A stretch of 64,000 bases of DNA from Melghirimyces profundicolus (GCF_003054245.1 NZ_QBKR01000001.1:186001-250000); one strand, 5' to 3'; numbered from the stretch's first letter, positions 49,547 to 59,319 are shown. The notes: generated by a model from the letters alone, not told the origin. Numbers and translations: made by a program.

Positions 49547-50857
49547 ATGGTGGACAGTCAAGTAGAAACAGCTTCGAAACCCGATCGCCCGTGGGGAAAA
49601 CCACAGATTGCCGCTTGCCTTTCCGTCCTGTCCATGGGGCTGGGGCAATTATACAACCGGCAGTGGGCCAAAGGCGTCTTTTTCTTGCTGATCCAGTTTT
49701 CCTATCTGGGGGTCTTTTTTGACTTTCTCAATATCGGATTGTGGGGGATTGTCACCTTGGGGACCATCCCCAAACTGGATCACTCCATTTTGCTGCTGGC
49801 CCAGGGAATTATCTCTCTCTTAATCATCGCATTGGGTTTGGTGTTTTATTTTTTGAATATCCGGGATGCTTACAAGGTAGGGAAGATCCGCGAACGGGGA
49901 GAGGAGCCGCCCGGAATCAAAGAAACGTATCAAACGGTGACGGGCTATGGGTATCCGTATCTGCTGGTCGCTCCGGGCCTTTTTCTCTTGATCGCAGTGG
50001 TCGTGTTCCCCTTATTGTTTATGATTTTTTTGGCGTTTACCAACTATGACCTTTACCATTCACCGCCGGCCAAGTTGGTGGATTGGGTCGGTTTTGACAA
50101 CTTTTTCAACCTTTTTCGATCGGAATTGTGGCAAAACTCCTTTATCAGCGTTTTTCAGTGGACCGTCGTCTTTACACTGGTTTCGACAACGGTGCAATTT
50201 GGGCTGGGCTTGTTTTTGGCGATTTTGATTCATCAGAAACGGGTTCGCTTCAAAAAGTTTTGGCGCACGGTCCTCATCCTTCCGTGGGCGGTGCCGGCCT
50301 TTGTTTCGATCCTGGTGTTTACCAGCCTGTTTGACAACACATTTGGTCCCATCAATGCGATGTTGACCAGCCTCGGACTGGGCGGCGTGCCCTGGATGAC
50401 GGACCCTTTTTGGACCAAGATCGCCATTTTGCTGATCCAATTTTGGCTGGGTTTTCCGTTCAGCATGGCCCTCTGCACCGGTGTGCTTCAAGGGATTTCT
50501 TCCGATCTTTATGAAGCGGCGGAAGTGGATGGGGCGACCCCGTTCCAGAAGTTTCGTTCGATCACCTTGCCGCTGGTGCTTTATGCAACGGCCCCGGTCC
50601 TGATTACGCAGTACGCCTTCAATTTCAATAACTTCAATATCATCTACCTGTTTAACGAAGGCGGGCCGCCGATCCCGGGTTCGACGGCCGGAGGCACGGA
50701 TATCCTCATTTCCTGGGTGTACAAGTTGACCTTTGACTCGTTCAAATACAATTATGCCGCGGCAGTGACGATCATTATCGCCCTGGTCGTCATGAGCATT
50801 TCGGTTTATCAATTCCGCAGGACAAGATCCTTCAAAGAAGAGGATTTGATACAATGA
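49547..50857 (+). CDS. Maltodextrin ABC permease MalF/MdxF-like
   Basis: 436 residues, longer than most CUT1 permeases because of an extra N-terminal membrane region (about 20-110, AACLSVLSMGLGQLYNRQWAKGVFF and two further helices) before the usual six-helix core. This matches Bacillus MdxF. The EAA loop is DLYEAAEVDGATPFQKFRSITLP. GGGGGAGACGG precedes ATG 49547. Its last four bases overlap the MalG gene start (ATGA), so the two subunits are made together. Confidence 0.93.
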   Translation: MVDSQVETASKPDRPWGKPQIAACLSVLSMGLGQLYNRQWAKGVFFLLIQFSYLGVFFDFLNIGLWGIVTLGTIPKLDHSILLLAQGIISLLIIALGLVFYFLNIRDAYKVGKIRERGEEPPGIKETYQTVTGYGYPYLLVAPGLFLLIAVVVFPLLFMIFLAFTNYDLYHSPPAKLVDWVGFDNFFNLFRSELWQNSFISVFQWTVVFTLVSTTVQFGLGLFLAILIHQKRVRFKKFWRTVLILPWAVPAFVSILVFTSLFDNTFGPINAMLTSLGLGGVPWMTDPFWTKIAILLIQFWLGFPFSMALCTGVLQGISSDLYEAAEVDGATPFQKFRSITLPLVLYATAPVLITQYAFNFNNFNIIYLFNEGGPPIPGSTAGGTDILISWVYKLTFDSFKYNYAAAVTIIIALVVMSISVYQFRRTRSFKEEDLIQ

Positions 50858-51696
50858 CCGCAAAATGGCAATCCCATCTCGGATTGATCGTAACCTATGC
50901 GATCTTACTGTTTATGGTGGCCGTCACCCTTTATCCGATTCTGTGGGTGATTGGTTCGTCCCTGAACCCGGGGACCAGTCTGTATTCCAGTTCGCTGATT
51001 CCGCAAAACGCGACGCTGAAACACTACACGTGGCTGTTTACCAGCCCGGAAAGCCAATATGTCACATGGTACCTGAACACCCTGAAGATCGCGGGGATCA
51101 ATTCGCTGCTTTCGGTTCTTCTGACTTCGCTGACGGCATACGCCTTTTCGCGCTACAAGTTTGTGGGGCGAAAATACGGGCTGATGTCGTTTTTGGTATT
51201 GCAGATGTTCCCTTCCATTATGGCCATGGTTGCCTTTTACATCTTGCTCAGCATGGTGAAACTGCTGGACACGCATTTGGGCTTGATCCTGATTTATGCC
51301 GGCGGGCAAATCCCGTTTAATACGTATCTGGTGAAAGGTTATTTTGACTCCATCCCGCGCGGGTTGGACGAAGCGGCGAAAATCGACGGGGCGGGGCACA
51401 ATACGATTTTCTTTCGCATTATGCTTCCTTTGGCGAAACCGATTCTGGCGGTGGTCGCCCTGTTCAACTTTATTACACCGATGACCGATTTTCTGTTGCC
51501 GCAGATTGTGTTGACCAGCCCCGAGAAGCAGACCCTGGCCGTCGGGTTGTTCGGATTTATCAATGAACAGTTTAACAACAATTTCACCCAGTTCGCCGCC
51601 GGATCGGTGCTGGTTGCGATTCCGATCGCCGTGGTCTTCCTTTTGTTGCAGCGTTATTTTGTGACGGGTTTGGCTACCGGCGCGACGAAAGGGTAA
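50854..51696 (+). CDS. Maltodextrin ABC permease MalG/MdxG-like
   Basis: 280 residues and six helices. VTLYPILWVIGSSLNPGTSLYSSSLIPQNATLKHYTWLF near the start and the EAA loop GLDEAAKIDGAGHNTIFFRIMLP are typical MalG features, as is the C-terminal QRYFVTGLATGATKG. The gene is coupled to malF by an ATGA overlap. Together they form the membrane channel for the MalE-like protein at 48204. Confidence 0.94.
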   Translation: MTAKWQSHLGLIVTYAILLFMVAVTLYPILWVIGSSLNPGTSLYSSSLIPQNATLKHYTWLFTSPESQYVTWYLNTLKIAGINSLLSVLLTSLTAYAFSRYKFVGRKYGLMSFLVLQMFPSIMAMVAFYILLSMVKLLDTHLGLILIYAGGQIPFNTYLVKGYFDSIPRGLDEAAKIDGAGHNTIFFRIMLPLAKPILAVVALFNFITPMTDFLLPQIVLTSPEKQTLAVGLFGFINEQFNNNFTQFAAGSVLVAIPIAVVFLLLQRYFVTGLATGATKG

Positions 51697-51749
51697 GCAA
51701 TAGCAACCGATATGCTGTAGGCTCCAGTTTTCTGAGGGGAGGCGAACCC

Positions 51750-53510
51750 ATGCTGAAAGAAGCGATTTACCATCGGCCGGAAGGGGCTTGGGCTTATCCG
51801 CTTGACGTGAATTGTTTACGCATCCGGTTGCGTGCAAAAAGGGGCGATCGGATCCGATGCCGCCTGTTGCACGCCGACCGATACAGCGGCGAGGGGGACG
51901 AATCGATTGTCGACCTGGAAAAAACGGCCACAGACACGCTGTTCGATTACTACGAGGGCGTGATCCCGACAGCGACGCGGCGTGTGCGTTATGTGTTTTA
52001 TCTGGAGGATCCAATGGGAGGATGTTGGTACGGAGAAAAAGGAATCTTCAACAACCGGCGGGAGGCCGGCGACTTCCAGTTCGCCTACATTTGCCATTCT
52101 CATCTGTTCGAGATTCCGGACTGGGCCTATGACGGCGTGGTGTATCAGATTTTCCCGGAACGATTTTACAACGGGGATCCGGGCAACGACCCCGCAGAAG
52201 TGGAGCCCTGGAACAAAGGTGCCCGTCCCAAGGCAAACAGTTTTTACGGCGGCGATCTGCAGGGGATCATCGATCAACTTTCCTATCTTAAGGAGCTTGG
52301 GGTGAACCTGATCTACCTGACGCCCATTTTCAAATCTCCGTCCAATCATAAATATGATACGACGGATTATTACCGGATTGACCCGCATTTTGGTGATCTG
52401 GACACATTGAAGAAACTGGTGGATAAGGCTCACCGTCTGGGGATGCGCGTCATGTTGGACGCCGTCATCAACCATGCGGGTTACGGTTTTTTCGCTTTCC
52501 AGGATGTACTGAAAAACGGGGCGGATTCGAAGTACGCCGACTGGTTTTATATTCAAGAGTTTCCGGTGGTGACCGAACCCGTGCCCAACTATGAAACCTT
52601 TGCCAATGACGTGTGGACCATGCCGAAATTGAACATGAGCCACCCTGAAGTGGCGGCGTATTTTCTGGATATGGCTGAGTATTGGATAAAAGAGGCGGGG
52701 ATCGATGGGTGGCGGCTGGATGTGGCGAACGAAGTGGACCCTGATTTTTGGCGCGCTTTTCGCAAGCGGGTAAAGAAGGCCAACCCGGATGCGTTGATCG
52801 TCGGGGAGATTTGGCACGATTCGGGTCCTTGGCTGCAAGGGGATCAATTCGATTCGGTAATGAATTATTTGTTTCGGGATGCGGTTATGCAGTTTTTTGC
52901 CACCCGCGAAATCGGGGCGGACGTTTTTGACGCGCAGTTGGCCAAGTCTCGCATGCTTTACCGCGAACAGGCGCTGTATGCCATGTTTAACCTGCTCGAT
53001 TCCCATGACACCGAACGATTCCTCACCGCGTGCGGCGGAAGAGAGGAACGGATGCGATTAGCGGTGCTGTTTCAAATGACGTATCTCGGCATGCCGATGA
53101 TTTATTACGGGGACGAAGCAGGGATGGACGGGGAGACCGATCCGGACTGTCGGCGTCCCATGCTGTGGCGGGAATCGGACCGCAACGGCGAGCTGTTCAC
53201 ATTATACCAAGCGCTGCTCCGCATCCGTCGACAGCATCCCGCTTTGCGCAGGGGAGACTATCGCACTTGGTATGTCGACCCCGCTGCCGGAATCTACGGC
53301 TACCTCCGACGGACAGAAGAGGATTGCGTCGGCGTGATATTAAACAACGGTGGTGGAACACAGACCGTATCCCTGGATACGCACCTGTTTGGGGAAGCGC
53401 CCCGGCTGCATGATCCGTTGCACGGTAAAATCGTGGATGGGAGGGATGGTCGGGTAACAGTGACATTGGCGCCGTATGAGGGGCGGATGATCAGCACAAA
53501 CAGCGGTTGA
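51750..53510 (+). CDS. Neopullulanase / cyclomaltodextrinase / maltogenic amylase (GH13)
   Basis: 586 residues. An N-terminal beta-sandwich domain (about 1-125) is typical of the GH13_20 subfamily. The barrel then shows DGVVYQIFPERFYNGD, DAVINHAG, the nucleophile Asp in GIDGWRLDVANEVD, the acid/base Glu in ALIVGEIWHD and the third carboxylate in LLDSHDTERF. The C-terminal domain ends at about 586. It has no signal peptide and should act on imported maltodextrins, cyclodextrins or pullulan fragments in the cytoplasm. GAGGGGAGGCG precedes ATG 51750. It lies 53 bases after malG in the same direction. Confidence 0.93.
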   Translation: MLKEAIYHRPEGAWAYPLDVNCLRIRLRAKRGDRIRCRLLHADRYSGEGDESIVDLEKTATDTLFDYYEGVIPTATRRVRYVFYLEDPMGGCWYGEKGIFNNRREAGDFQFAYICHSHLFEIPDWAYDGVVYQIFPERFYNGDPGNDPAEVEPWNKGARPKANSFYGGDLQGIIDQLSYLKELGVNLIYLTPIFKSPSNHKYDTTDYYRIDPHFGDLDTLKKLVDKAHRLGMRVMLDAVINHAGYGFFAFQDVLKNGADSKYADWFYIQEFPVVTEPVPNYETFANDVWTMPKLNMSHPEVAAYFLDMAEYWIKEAGIDGWRLDVANEVDPDFWRAFRKRVKKANPDALIVGEIWHDSGPWLQGDQFDSVMNYLFRDAVMQFFATREIGADVFDAQLAKSRMLYREQALYAMFNLLDSHDTERFLTACGGREERMRLAVLFQMTYLGMPMIYYGDEAGMDGETDPDCRRPMLWRESDRNGELFTLYQALLRIRRQHPALRRGDYRTWYVDPAAGIYGYLRRTEEDCVGVILNNGGGTQTVSLDTHLFGEAPRLHDPLHGKIVDGRDGRVTVTLAPYEGRMISTNSG

Positions 53511-53732
53511 CCTCCTTCATGGCCTGTATCGAAGAAAGAGGATGATCTTCGTTCTTCCCGTCCCTTGAGGTGAGCGTATCCAGGTGCTCAATCTCTTGCA
53601 GGAGGAAACTAAAGAGGCGCACTGATTTTGCCTTACTTTTGGACCGGGAGGCAGTCAAGGATTCTTCACCCTTGCCGGTTGAATCTTCTTTAATTGTGAA
53701 TTCGATGAAAAATGGACGGGAGAGAGTAAAGA

Positions 53733-55706
53733 ATGGAGAAAAAGCCGTACCTGATCGACGGGGTGGCGGGCAACGGGAAGATGTTGGCCACCTTCGGAAA
53801 AAACGGGTGCCTCTACCGCCTTTGGTGGCCCCGGGTGGACTATCCGCAGCATGTGGACCGGATGTTGGCCGGAGTCCACATCCCGGATAAAACGGAAGGG
53901 GTTGTGTGGACTGACGGGGAAGGTTGGGCACACCGGCAGGAATATGTGGAAGATTCCGCCCACCTGATGACGACGGCGGATCATGACGGGCTCGGCGTCC
54001 GGGTCAGCGTGGAAGATTTTGCGGTTGCCGGAGAGGACATCCTGGTCCGGGATTACCGCGTGACCAATACATCGGAGCAGAATGTTTCCCTTCACTTCTA
54101 CATGTTCACTTCGATGGCGATGATGGAGAACCACCGATACAACAGCGTGGCCTTCGACCGGAAGGGGGAGGCTCTCGTCCATTTCCGGCACGAATACGCC
54201 TGTGCCGTCGGATCCGAAGGGCCGGTGGACGGGTTTCAGGCGGGGAACGCCCTGGAGGCGGCTGAGAGGGCGAAACTGAACGGAAACGAAATCGACATGA
54301 CCTCCGACGGTGCCTTTTACTGGGACCTGGGGGAACTGAACCCGGGGGACAGTGTCCGCTTGCCGGTTTATCTGGCCTTCGGGAATGGATATGAACGGGC
54401 CATCGCCACGCTGGACCGCGCCCGGAAACAGGGAGCGGAGGCGATGCGGGAGTCGACCCTCGCCTGGTGGAAGGAGTATCTGGCCAGGGCGAAACCCGTC
54501 ACCACGGGAGATGAGTCGATCGATCGTTTGTACCGTCGCTCCCTGATCATATTCAAGCTGATGAGCGATGAAGAGCACGGCAGCCTGATCGCCGCCCCTG
54601 AATTGGATGAGGACTTCAGCTATTGCGGCGGTTACGCTTACTGCTGGGGCCGGGACGCCGCCTATATCACCACTGCGATCGACCGGGCGGGTTACCATGA
54701 CCGGGCCCGGCGGTTTTACCGTTGGACGGTGAAGGCCCAAAGCCCGGACGGCTCCTGGCAGCAGCGCCACTATCTGGACGGGCGCCTCGCCCCCCACTGG
54801 GGGCTTCAGATCGACGAGCCCGGCTCCATCCTGTGGGGGATGTGGCAGCATTACCTGGAGACGGGGGATCACTCCTTCCTGGAGGAGATGTGGCCCTCCC
54901 TCCGGAAGGGGGCGGAGTTCCTCGTCGGATTCATCGATCCGGAGACGGGCTTGCCGCGTCCAAGCCGGGACCTGTGGGAAGAGCGGGAAGGGGAGCACAC
55001 CTACTCCGCCGCGGCGGTATTCGGCGGTCTGAACGGCGCGGCCGATGCCGCCCGGGAATTGGGCCATGATTCCGAGGCGGAACGATGGTCCCGGACGGCG
55101 GAAGGGATCCGGGAAGCCGCCGGCCGCGAGCTGTGGAACGCCGATCGGGGGTCCTTCCTCCGGGGCATCAAGCTGACGGTTTCCCGTGAGGCATTTGAGG
55201 CGGCCCGTGCCCGGGGAATCAAAACGGGGACCCGGATCGATGACAAAGGCTACACGAGTCATTATGTATGGGAGGATCCCGTCCTCGATGTGAGCCTGCT
55301 GGGGGTGAGTCTCCCCTTCGGGATGTTTGAGATCCGGGACGAACGGGTGAAGAAAACCGCCCAAGCGGTGGAAACCGCCCTGGGGCAAAGTCCGGCCGGG
55401 GGCATCCAACGGTATGAAGGAGACCCGTACATTGGGGGAAACCCCTGGATCCTGACGACATTGTGGCTGGCCCTGTACAAGATCAAAGCCGGGGATCTGG
55501 ACGGAGCGGAACGTCACCTCCGCTGGGCGGTGGAGCATCGGACCGCGCTGGACCTTTTGCCGGAGCAGGTCGACAAACACACCGGACGACCCGCCTGGGT
55601 GGTTCCCCTCACCTGGTCCCACGCCATGTTGGTTCTTACTGTGCTGGAATGGGTCGAGGCCCGGGAAAAACAGCACGAAGCGGAATTGCCGGGGAGCGTG
55701 GAATAA
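53733..55706 (+). CDS. Glycoside hydrolase family 15 glucoamylase-like enzyme
   Basis: 657 residues. An N-terminal beta-sandwich domain (about 1-265, NGKMLATFGKNGCLYRLWWPR) is followed by an (alpha/alpha)6 barrel (about 270-650). Signature segments are YCWGRDAAYITTAIDRAGY, SPDGSWQQRHYLDGR, DLWEEREGEHTYSAAAVFGG with the catalytic acid Glu, and LLPEQVDKHTGRPAWVVPLTWSHAM with the catalytic base Glu. No signal peptide, so it probably releases glucose from maltooligosaccharides inside the cell after ABC import. A ribosome site GGGAGAGAGTAAAG precedes ATG 53733. It is 222 bases after the neopullulanase and closes the maltodextrin cluster. Confidence 0.92.
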   Translation: MEKKPYLIDGVAGNGKMLATFGKNGCLYRLWWPRVDYPQHVDRMLAGVHIPDKTEGVVWTDGEGWAHRQEYVEDSAHLMTTADHDGLGVRVSVEDFAVAGEDILVRDYRVTNTSEQNVSLHFYMFTSMAMMENHRYNSVAFDRKGEALVHFRHEYACAVGSEGPVDGFQAGNALEAAERAKLNGNEIDMTSDGAFYWDLGELNPGDSVRLPVYLAFGNGYERAIATLDRARKQGAEAMRESTLAWWKEYLARAKPVTTGDESIDRLYRRSLIIFKLMSDEEHGSLIAAPELDEDFSYCGGYAYCWGRDAAYITTAIDRAGYHDRARRFYRWTVKAQSPDGSWQQRHYLDGRLAPHWGLQIDEPGSILWGMWQHYLETGDHSFLEEMWPSLRKGAEFLVGFIDPETGLPRPSRDLWEEREGEHTYSAAAVFGGLNGAADAARELGHDSEAERWSRTAEGIREAAGRELWNADRGSFLRGIKLTVSREAFEAARARGIKTGTRIDDKGYTSHYVWEDPVLDVSLLGVSLPFGMFEIRDERVKKTAQAVETALGQSPAGGIQRYEGDPYIGGNPWILTTLWLALYKIKAGDLDGAERHLRWAVEHRTALDLLPEQVDKHTGRPAWVVPLTWSHAMLVLTVLEWVEAREKQHEAELPGSVE

Positions 55707-55712
55707 ACCGAT

Positions 55713-55745
55713 AAAAGCTGCCGGAACGGAGGCCGGCAGCTTTTA
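55713..55745 (+). terminator. Rho-independent terminator
   Basis: AAAAGCTGCCGG-AACGGAGG-CCGGCAGCTTTT is a 12-bp perfect stem directly after the GH15 gene. Confidence 0.93.
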
Positions 55746-55856
55746 TCCATATGGAGTTTGTTATGGATTACGGATCCTCTTTCACTCGATCGGTTGCTAT
55801 TACCGGATCACCCGGGCGAATAAATAACCCCCCCGGCTTCAATCCGAGAGGTTCTG

Positions 55857-56448
55857 TCACTTGGTTCCTTCTGTCTCTTCTTCTCCATTCCGATCCTTCA
55901 TCAGGTTTTCCGCCGCTTGGTCCCGGCGGAGAAGGCCGTACACCGCCAAGTCGGTAAAGGTTCCGGAGAGCTGCTCCCCATCCCGGATCACTCCTTCCAT
56001 CCGGAATCCGAGCCGTTCGGGGATCGCGCGGCTCTTATGGTTTTCAACCCCGCAGCGGATCTCCACCCGGTTCAGCTTCCACTCTGCAAAGGCATAACGG
56101 ATCAGAAAACGGCAAACCCGGGTCATGATTCCCTTCCCCTGATACTCTTCGGCCAGCCAATATCCGATGGAGGTCTGTTCGTTCCGCCGGTCCATTCCGT
56201 GGAATCCGGCCATTCCCACCAAGGTCCCGCGATAAATGACACCGGCTTGAAATCCGTCCTCCGCGGCAAACTGTTTTAACCACGCATCGATCACCGGTTC
56301 ATAATCGGACACGTTCCGCATTTCGTCCACCCAGGGAAGCCACCGGCGCAAATAGGCCCGGTTTGTTACCCTGGTGGATCAGCTCTGCGGCATCTTTTCT
56401 CTGAAGCAGTTTTAACCGGACTTCTTCGTCGACAGGATAATAAAACAA
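55857..56448 (-). pseudogene. RimJ/RimL-type GNAT acetyltransferase with a one-base frameshift
   Basis: From TTG 56448 (after GGGGGGTGGAG) one frame reads FYYPVDEEVRLKLLQRKDAAELIHQGN; the protein continues in another frame as NRAYLRRWLPWVDEMRNVSDYE through FQAGVIYRGTLVGMAGFHG, IGYWLAEEYQGKGIMTRVCR (acetyl-CoA loop) to the end. The joint is at an AAA (56364-56362) where AACAACCGG would be continuous but AACAAACCGG is present, an extra A. Without it the gene would encode about 196 residues, normal for ribosomal-protein-alanine acetyltransferase-like proteins. It may be a young pseudogene or an assembly error. It lies downstream of selA on the same strand. Confidence 0.82.
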
Positions 56449-56597
56449 AAACTCCACCCCCCGTATCACCCAGGATACGACGCGGTGAGTTTTTTTCCTT
56501 CCGGCAACTCTTGCCAGACGGTGTGACTTTGCCCCCTTCTTCACGGGAAGGGATTCGTTCCGGATGGTCGGGTTTCCACCGGGCCTCGGGGAAGGGG

Positions 56598-58004
56598 TCA
56601 GCCTTGCAGAGCTTCCCGGAAGCTTTCGGCCACCCGGGGGAAATCCGGCTCTTCCAGGGTGCGGGGGTCCAGGAAAAGACGATCCGTGGAAACCCTTCCG
56701 ATCACGGGGACCGTGACCTGACGAAGTTTCCGGTCCAACCGGGAGAGGGAGAGGTTTCGGGGGAAGACGGCGACGCAATGGGTGGGAAGTTCCACACCGG
56801 GGAGAGAGCCGCCGCCCACTTCCGAATGGGAGGGGACGATTTCCGTTTCGAGGGCCTCCCCCGAATGTCGGCGGATGGCTTCCTCCAGCCGGGATGCCGC
56901 TTCCCGCAGGTGATCGGGCTGTTTCAGGATCTGCCGCAGGGTGGGGATTTCCCGGGCGGCTTCTTCGGGGTCCAGGTAGTGGCGCAGCGTGGCTTCCAGG
57001 GCGGCCAGGGTGAACTTATCCACGCGGAGGGAACGGGTGAGCTGGTGTTTTTTCAACCGGTCGATCCACTCCTTCCGTCCCACCAGGATCCCGGCCTGGG
57101 GTCCGCCCAGCAGTTTGTCCCCGCTGAAGCTGAGAAGGTCGACACCGGCTTCCACACATTCACGGACGGTCGGTTCGTCCCCGATCCCGTGCCTTTTGAG
57201 ATCGTAGAGAATCCCGCTCCCCAGGTCTTCAAAGAACAGGAGGTCGTGCCGGCGGGCGAGCCCGGCCATTTCTTCCCGGCTGGTTTCCTGGGTGAATCCG
57301 AGGATCCGGAAGTTGCTGGTGTGCACCTTCATCAGCACTGCGGTGTCCGCTGTCACCGCCTGTTCGTAGTCCCGGATCCGGGTTTTGTTGGTGGTGCCCA
57401 CCTCGACGAGCCGGGCACCGCTTTCCCCCATGATCTCGGACACCCGGAAGGAGCCCCCGATTTCCACCAATTGTCCCCGGGAGACGATCACTTCCCGGTT
57501 CCGGGCCAAGGTGCGCAACACGTGGAAAACCGCGGCGGCGTTGTTGTTCACCACCATGGCTGCTTCCGCGCCGGTCAATTGGCAAAGGAGCGTTTCCACG
57601 TGGTCGTGGCGGGAACCCCGGACTCCCTCTTCCAGCCGGTATTCCAGGTTGCAGGCGGAGAGGGCGACCCGGGAGACGGCATCCGCCGCCGCCCGGCTCA
57701 GGACGGCCCGACCCAGGTTGGTGTGCAGGACGATTCCGGTGGCGTTCAACACGGGTTTCAGCCGGGGTTGGGTCAGATGGAGCAGGCTTTCCGCCGCACG
57801 GACAGCGAGACTGTCAGGCGACGGCTGGCCGCTGTTCCCGTTCTCCAGAATCTCCCGTCTGCACATGGCGAGCACGTCGGAGACGGCCCCGGTCACCCAT
57901 TTCCGGGGAAGGCGTTCCAGCCAGGGGGCGAGTTCAGGCCGTTCCAGCAATTCATGGACCGCCGGCAACCGGCGAAGGGCCTCTCGTTGCTGTTTCGTCG
58001 GCAT
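56598..58004 (-). CDS. selA: L-seryl-tRNA(Sec) selenium transferase
   Basis: 468 residues, the usual SelA length. Family segments are VLNATGIVLHTNLGRAVLS, CNLEYRLEEGVRGSRHDHVE, VVNNNAAAVFHVL, GGSFRVSEIMGESGARLVEVGTTNKTR and the PLP-lysine motif DLLSFSGDKLLGGPQAGI. SelA converts seryl-tRNA(Sec) to selenocysteyl-tRNA(Sec) using selenophosphate. The ribosome site before ATG 58004 is weak (AAAGG). It lies downstream of selD on the same strand, though a terminator separates them. In many bacteria selB follows selA; here the next gene is a GNAT remnant and selB must be elsewhere. Confidence 0.97.
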   Translation of the reverse strand: MPTKQQREALRRLPAVHELLERPELAPWLERLPRKWVTGAVSDVLAMCRREILENGNSGQPSPDSLAVRAAESLLHLTQPRLKPVLNATGIVLHTNLGRAVLSRAAADAVSRVALSACNLEYRLEEGVRGSRHDHVETLLCQLTGAEAAMVVNNNAAAVFHVLRTLARNREVIVSRGQLVEIGGSFRVSEIMGESGARLVEVGTTNKTRIRDYEQAVTADTAVLMKVHTSNFRILGFTQETSREEMAGLARRHDLLFFEDLGSGILYDLKRHGIGDEPTVRECVEAGVDLLSFSGDKLLGGPQAGILVGRKEWIDRLKKHQLTRSLRVDKFTLAALEATLRHYLDPEEAAREIPTLRQILKQPDHLREAASRLEEAIRRHSGEALETEIVPSHSEVGGGSLPGVELPTHCVAVFPRNLSLSRLDRKLRQVTVPVIGRVSTDRLFLDPRTLEEPDFPRVAESFREALQG

Positions 58005-58228
58005 TCGGATTCAACCTTTCCATTCAGATCGCTACTACCATCATAGCCGAGGAGACAAGCGGGCGCAAAACGACGACCGGGATGTGTCTGGTAAATCGTT
58101 GAAAGTAGCTGGGGACTGATTTCCGGCGTAGTGCCCTTTGTACTCACAGCGTTCATGATTCTTGATCCGGATGTTCAAGATGCGTGATGACCACTATTTA
58201 TGACAACAAATCATGACAATGGCCAATG

Positions 58229-58262
58229 CAAAGCCCCCGCCGACGCAACGGCGGGGGCTTCT
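58229..58262 (-). terminator. Rho-independent terminator of selD
   Basis: On the minus strand AGCCCCCGCCG and CGGCGGGGGCT form an 11-bp stem followed by TT. It directly follows the selD stop codon. Confidence 0.8.
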
Positions 58263-58263
58263 C

Positions 58264-59319
58264 TTACGGCAGCACCCGGATTTTCCCGGGGTGATCTTCC
58301 GTTACGCGGCCGATGATGCGGGCGTCCTCGACGTCCTTTTCATGAAGGGCGGTGAGAGCCCGTTCCGCCTGTTCCTCGGGAAGGGCGGCGAGAAGGCCGC
58401 CGGAGGTGACGGCGTCGCACAGGACGGTGAGGAGGCTGTCGCCGACCCCCTCCTCCACCAAGAGACAATCCTCCAGGTGGCGGGCGTTGGCTTTGGTGCC
58501 GCCGGGCACGACCCCTGCTTCCGCCAGTTCCAACGTCCGGGGGAGGATCGGGACCGCTCGGGCGTCAATCTCAAAACCGACACAGCCGGCACGGGTCATC
58601 TCCGAAGCGTGGCCCAAGAGACCGAAACCGGTGACGTCGGTGCAGGCACGGACGTCGAAGCCGGTCAGGGTCTCCGCCGCTTGACGGTTCAAGGTGGCCA
58701 TCACCCGGGTGACCCGGTCGATCTCCTCCGGGCTTACCTTATCCCGTTTGATGCCGGTGGTGTGGATTCCGACACCGACGGGTTTGGTCAGGATCAGCCG
58801 ATCCCCGGGGCGGGCACCCCCCTTTCGCCATACCCGGTCGGGGTGGACGGTTCCGGTGACGGCCAGTCCGAATTTGGGCTCCGGATCATCGATGGAATGC
58901 CCTCCGATGATGGTGGCACCCGCTTCCTTCACCTTGTCGGCCGCCCCCCGCAGGATTTCTGCCAACAGGGAAGGGTCCAGCTTGGAGACGGAGAATCCGA
59001 CCAGGTTAAGGGCGGTGATCGGGGCAGCCCCCATGGCGTAGATGTCGCTGAGGCTGTTAGCCGCAGCGATCTGGCCGAAGGCGTAGGGGTCGTCCACGAT
59101 CGGGGTGAAGAAGTCCACCGTCTGAACCAGGGCTGTCTTTTCGTCGATCCGGATTACACCGGCGTCATCGGGTTCCGAAAGCCCCACCAGGATGTCCGCG
59201 TTTTTCTGTTCACGGGGTAAATGACGCAGAACCTGCGCCAGGTCCGAAGGACCGATTTTACACCCTCACCCCGCTTTGGCCGAAAGTTGGGTCAACCGGA
59301 TTTCGTCCCGTTCTTTCAT
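58264..59319 (-). CDS. selD: Selenide, water dikinase, itself a selenoprotein (Sec18)
   Basis: 351 residues when UGA at 59268-59266 is read as selenocysteine. The start MKERDEIRLTQLSAKAG-Sec-GCK places Sec at the position of the catalytic Cys17 of E. coli SelD, three residues before the conserved Lys. After it come VDFFTPIVDDPYAFGQIAAANSLSDIYAMG, GGHSIDDPEPKFGLAVTG and VTGFGLLGHASEM, the ATP/Mg and AIRS-type domains. GGGAGGTGAAACC precedes ATG 59319. The stem GGTCC-TTC-GGACC begins 12 bases after UGA and is a candidate SECIS. SelD makes selenophosphate from selenide and ATP. Conventional gene calling would start at 59187 and lose the active site. Confidence 0.95.

Noticed and set aside
56352-56597. 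Possible selB remnant downstream of selA
   Set aside because: The only protein-like sequence there is the N-terminal part of the frameshifted GNAT gene; no GTPase motif is visible.
58005-58228. Minus-strand ORF between selD and selA (begins MNAVSTKGTTPE)
   Set aside because: No ribosome site and no recognisable motif; it overlaps the selA N-terminal region in another frame.
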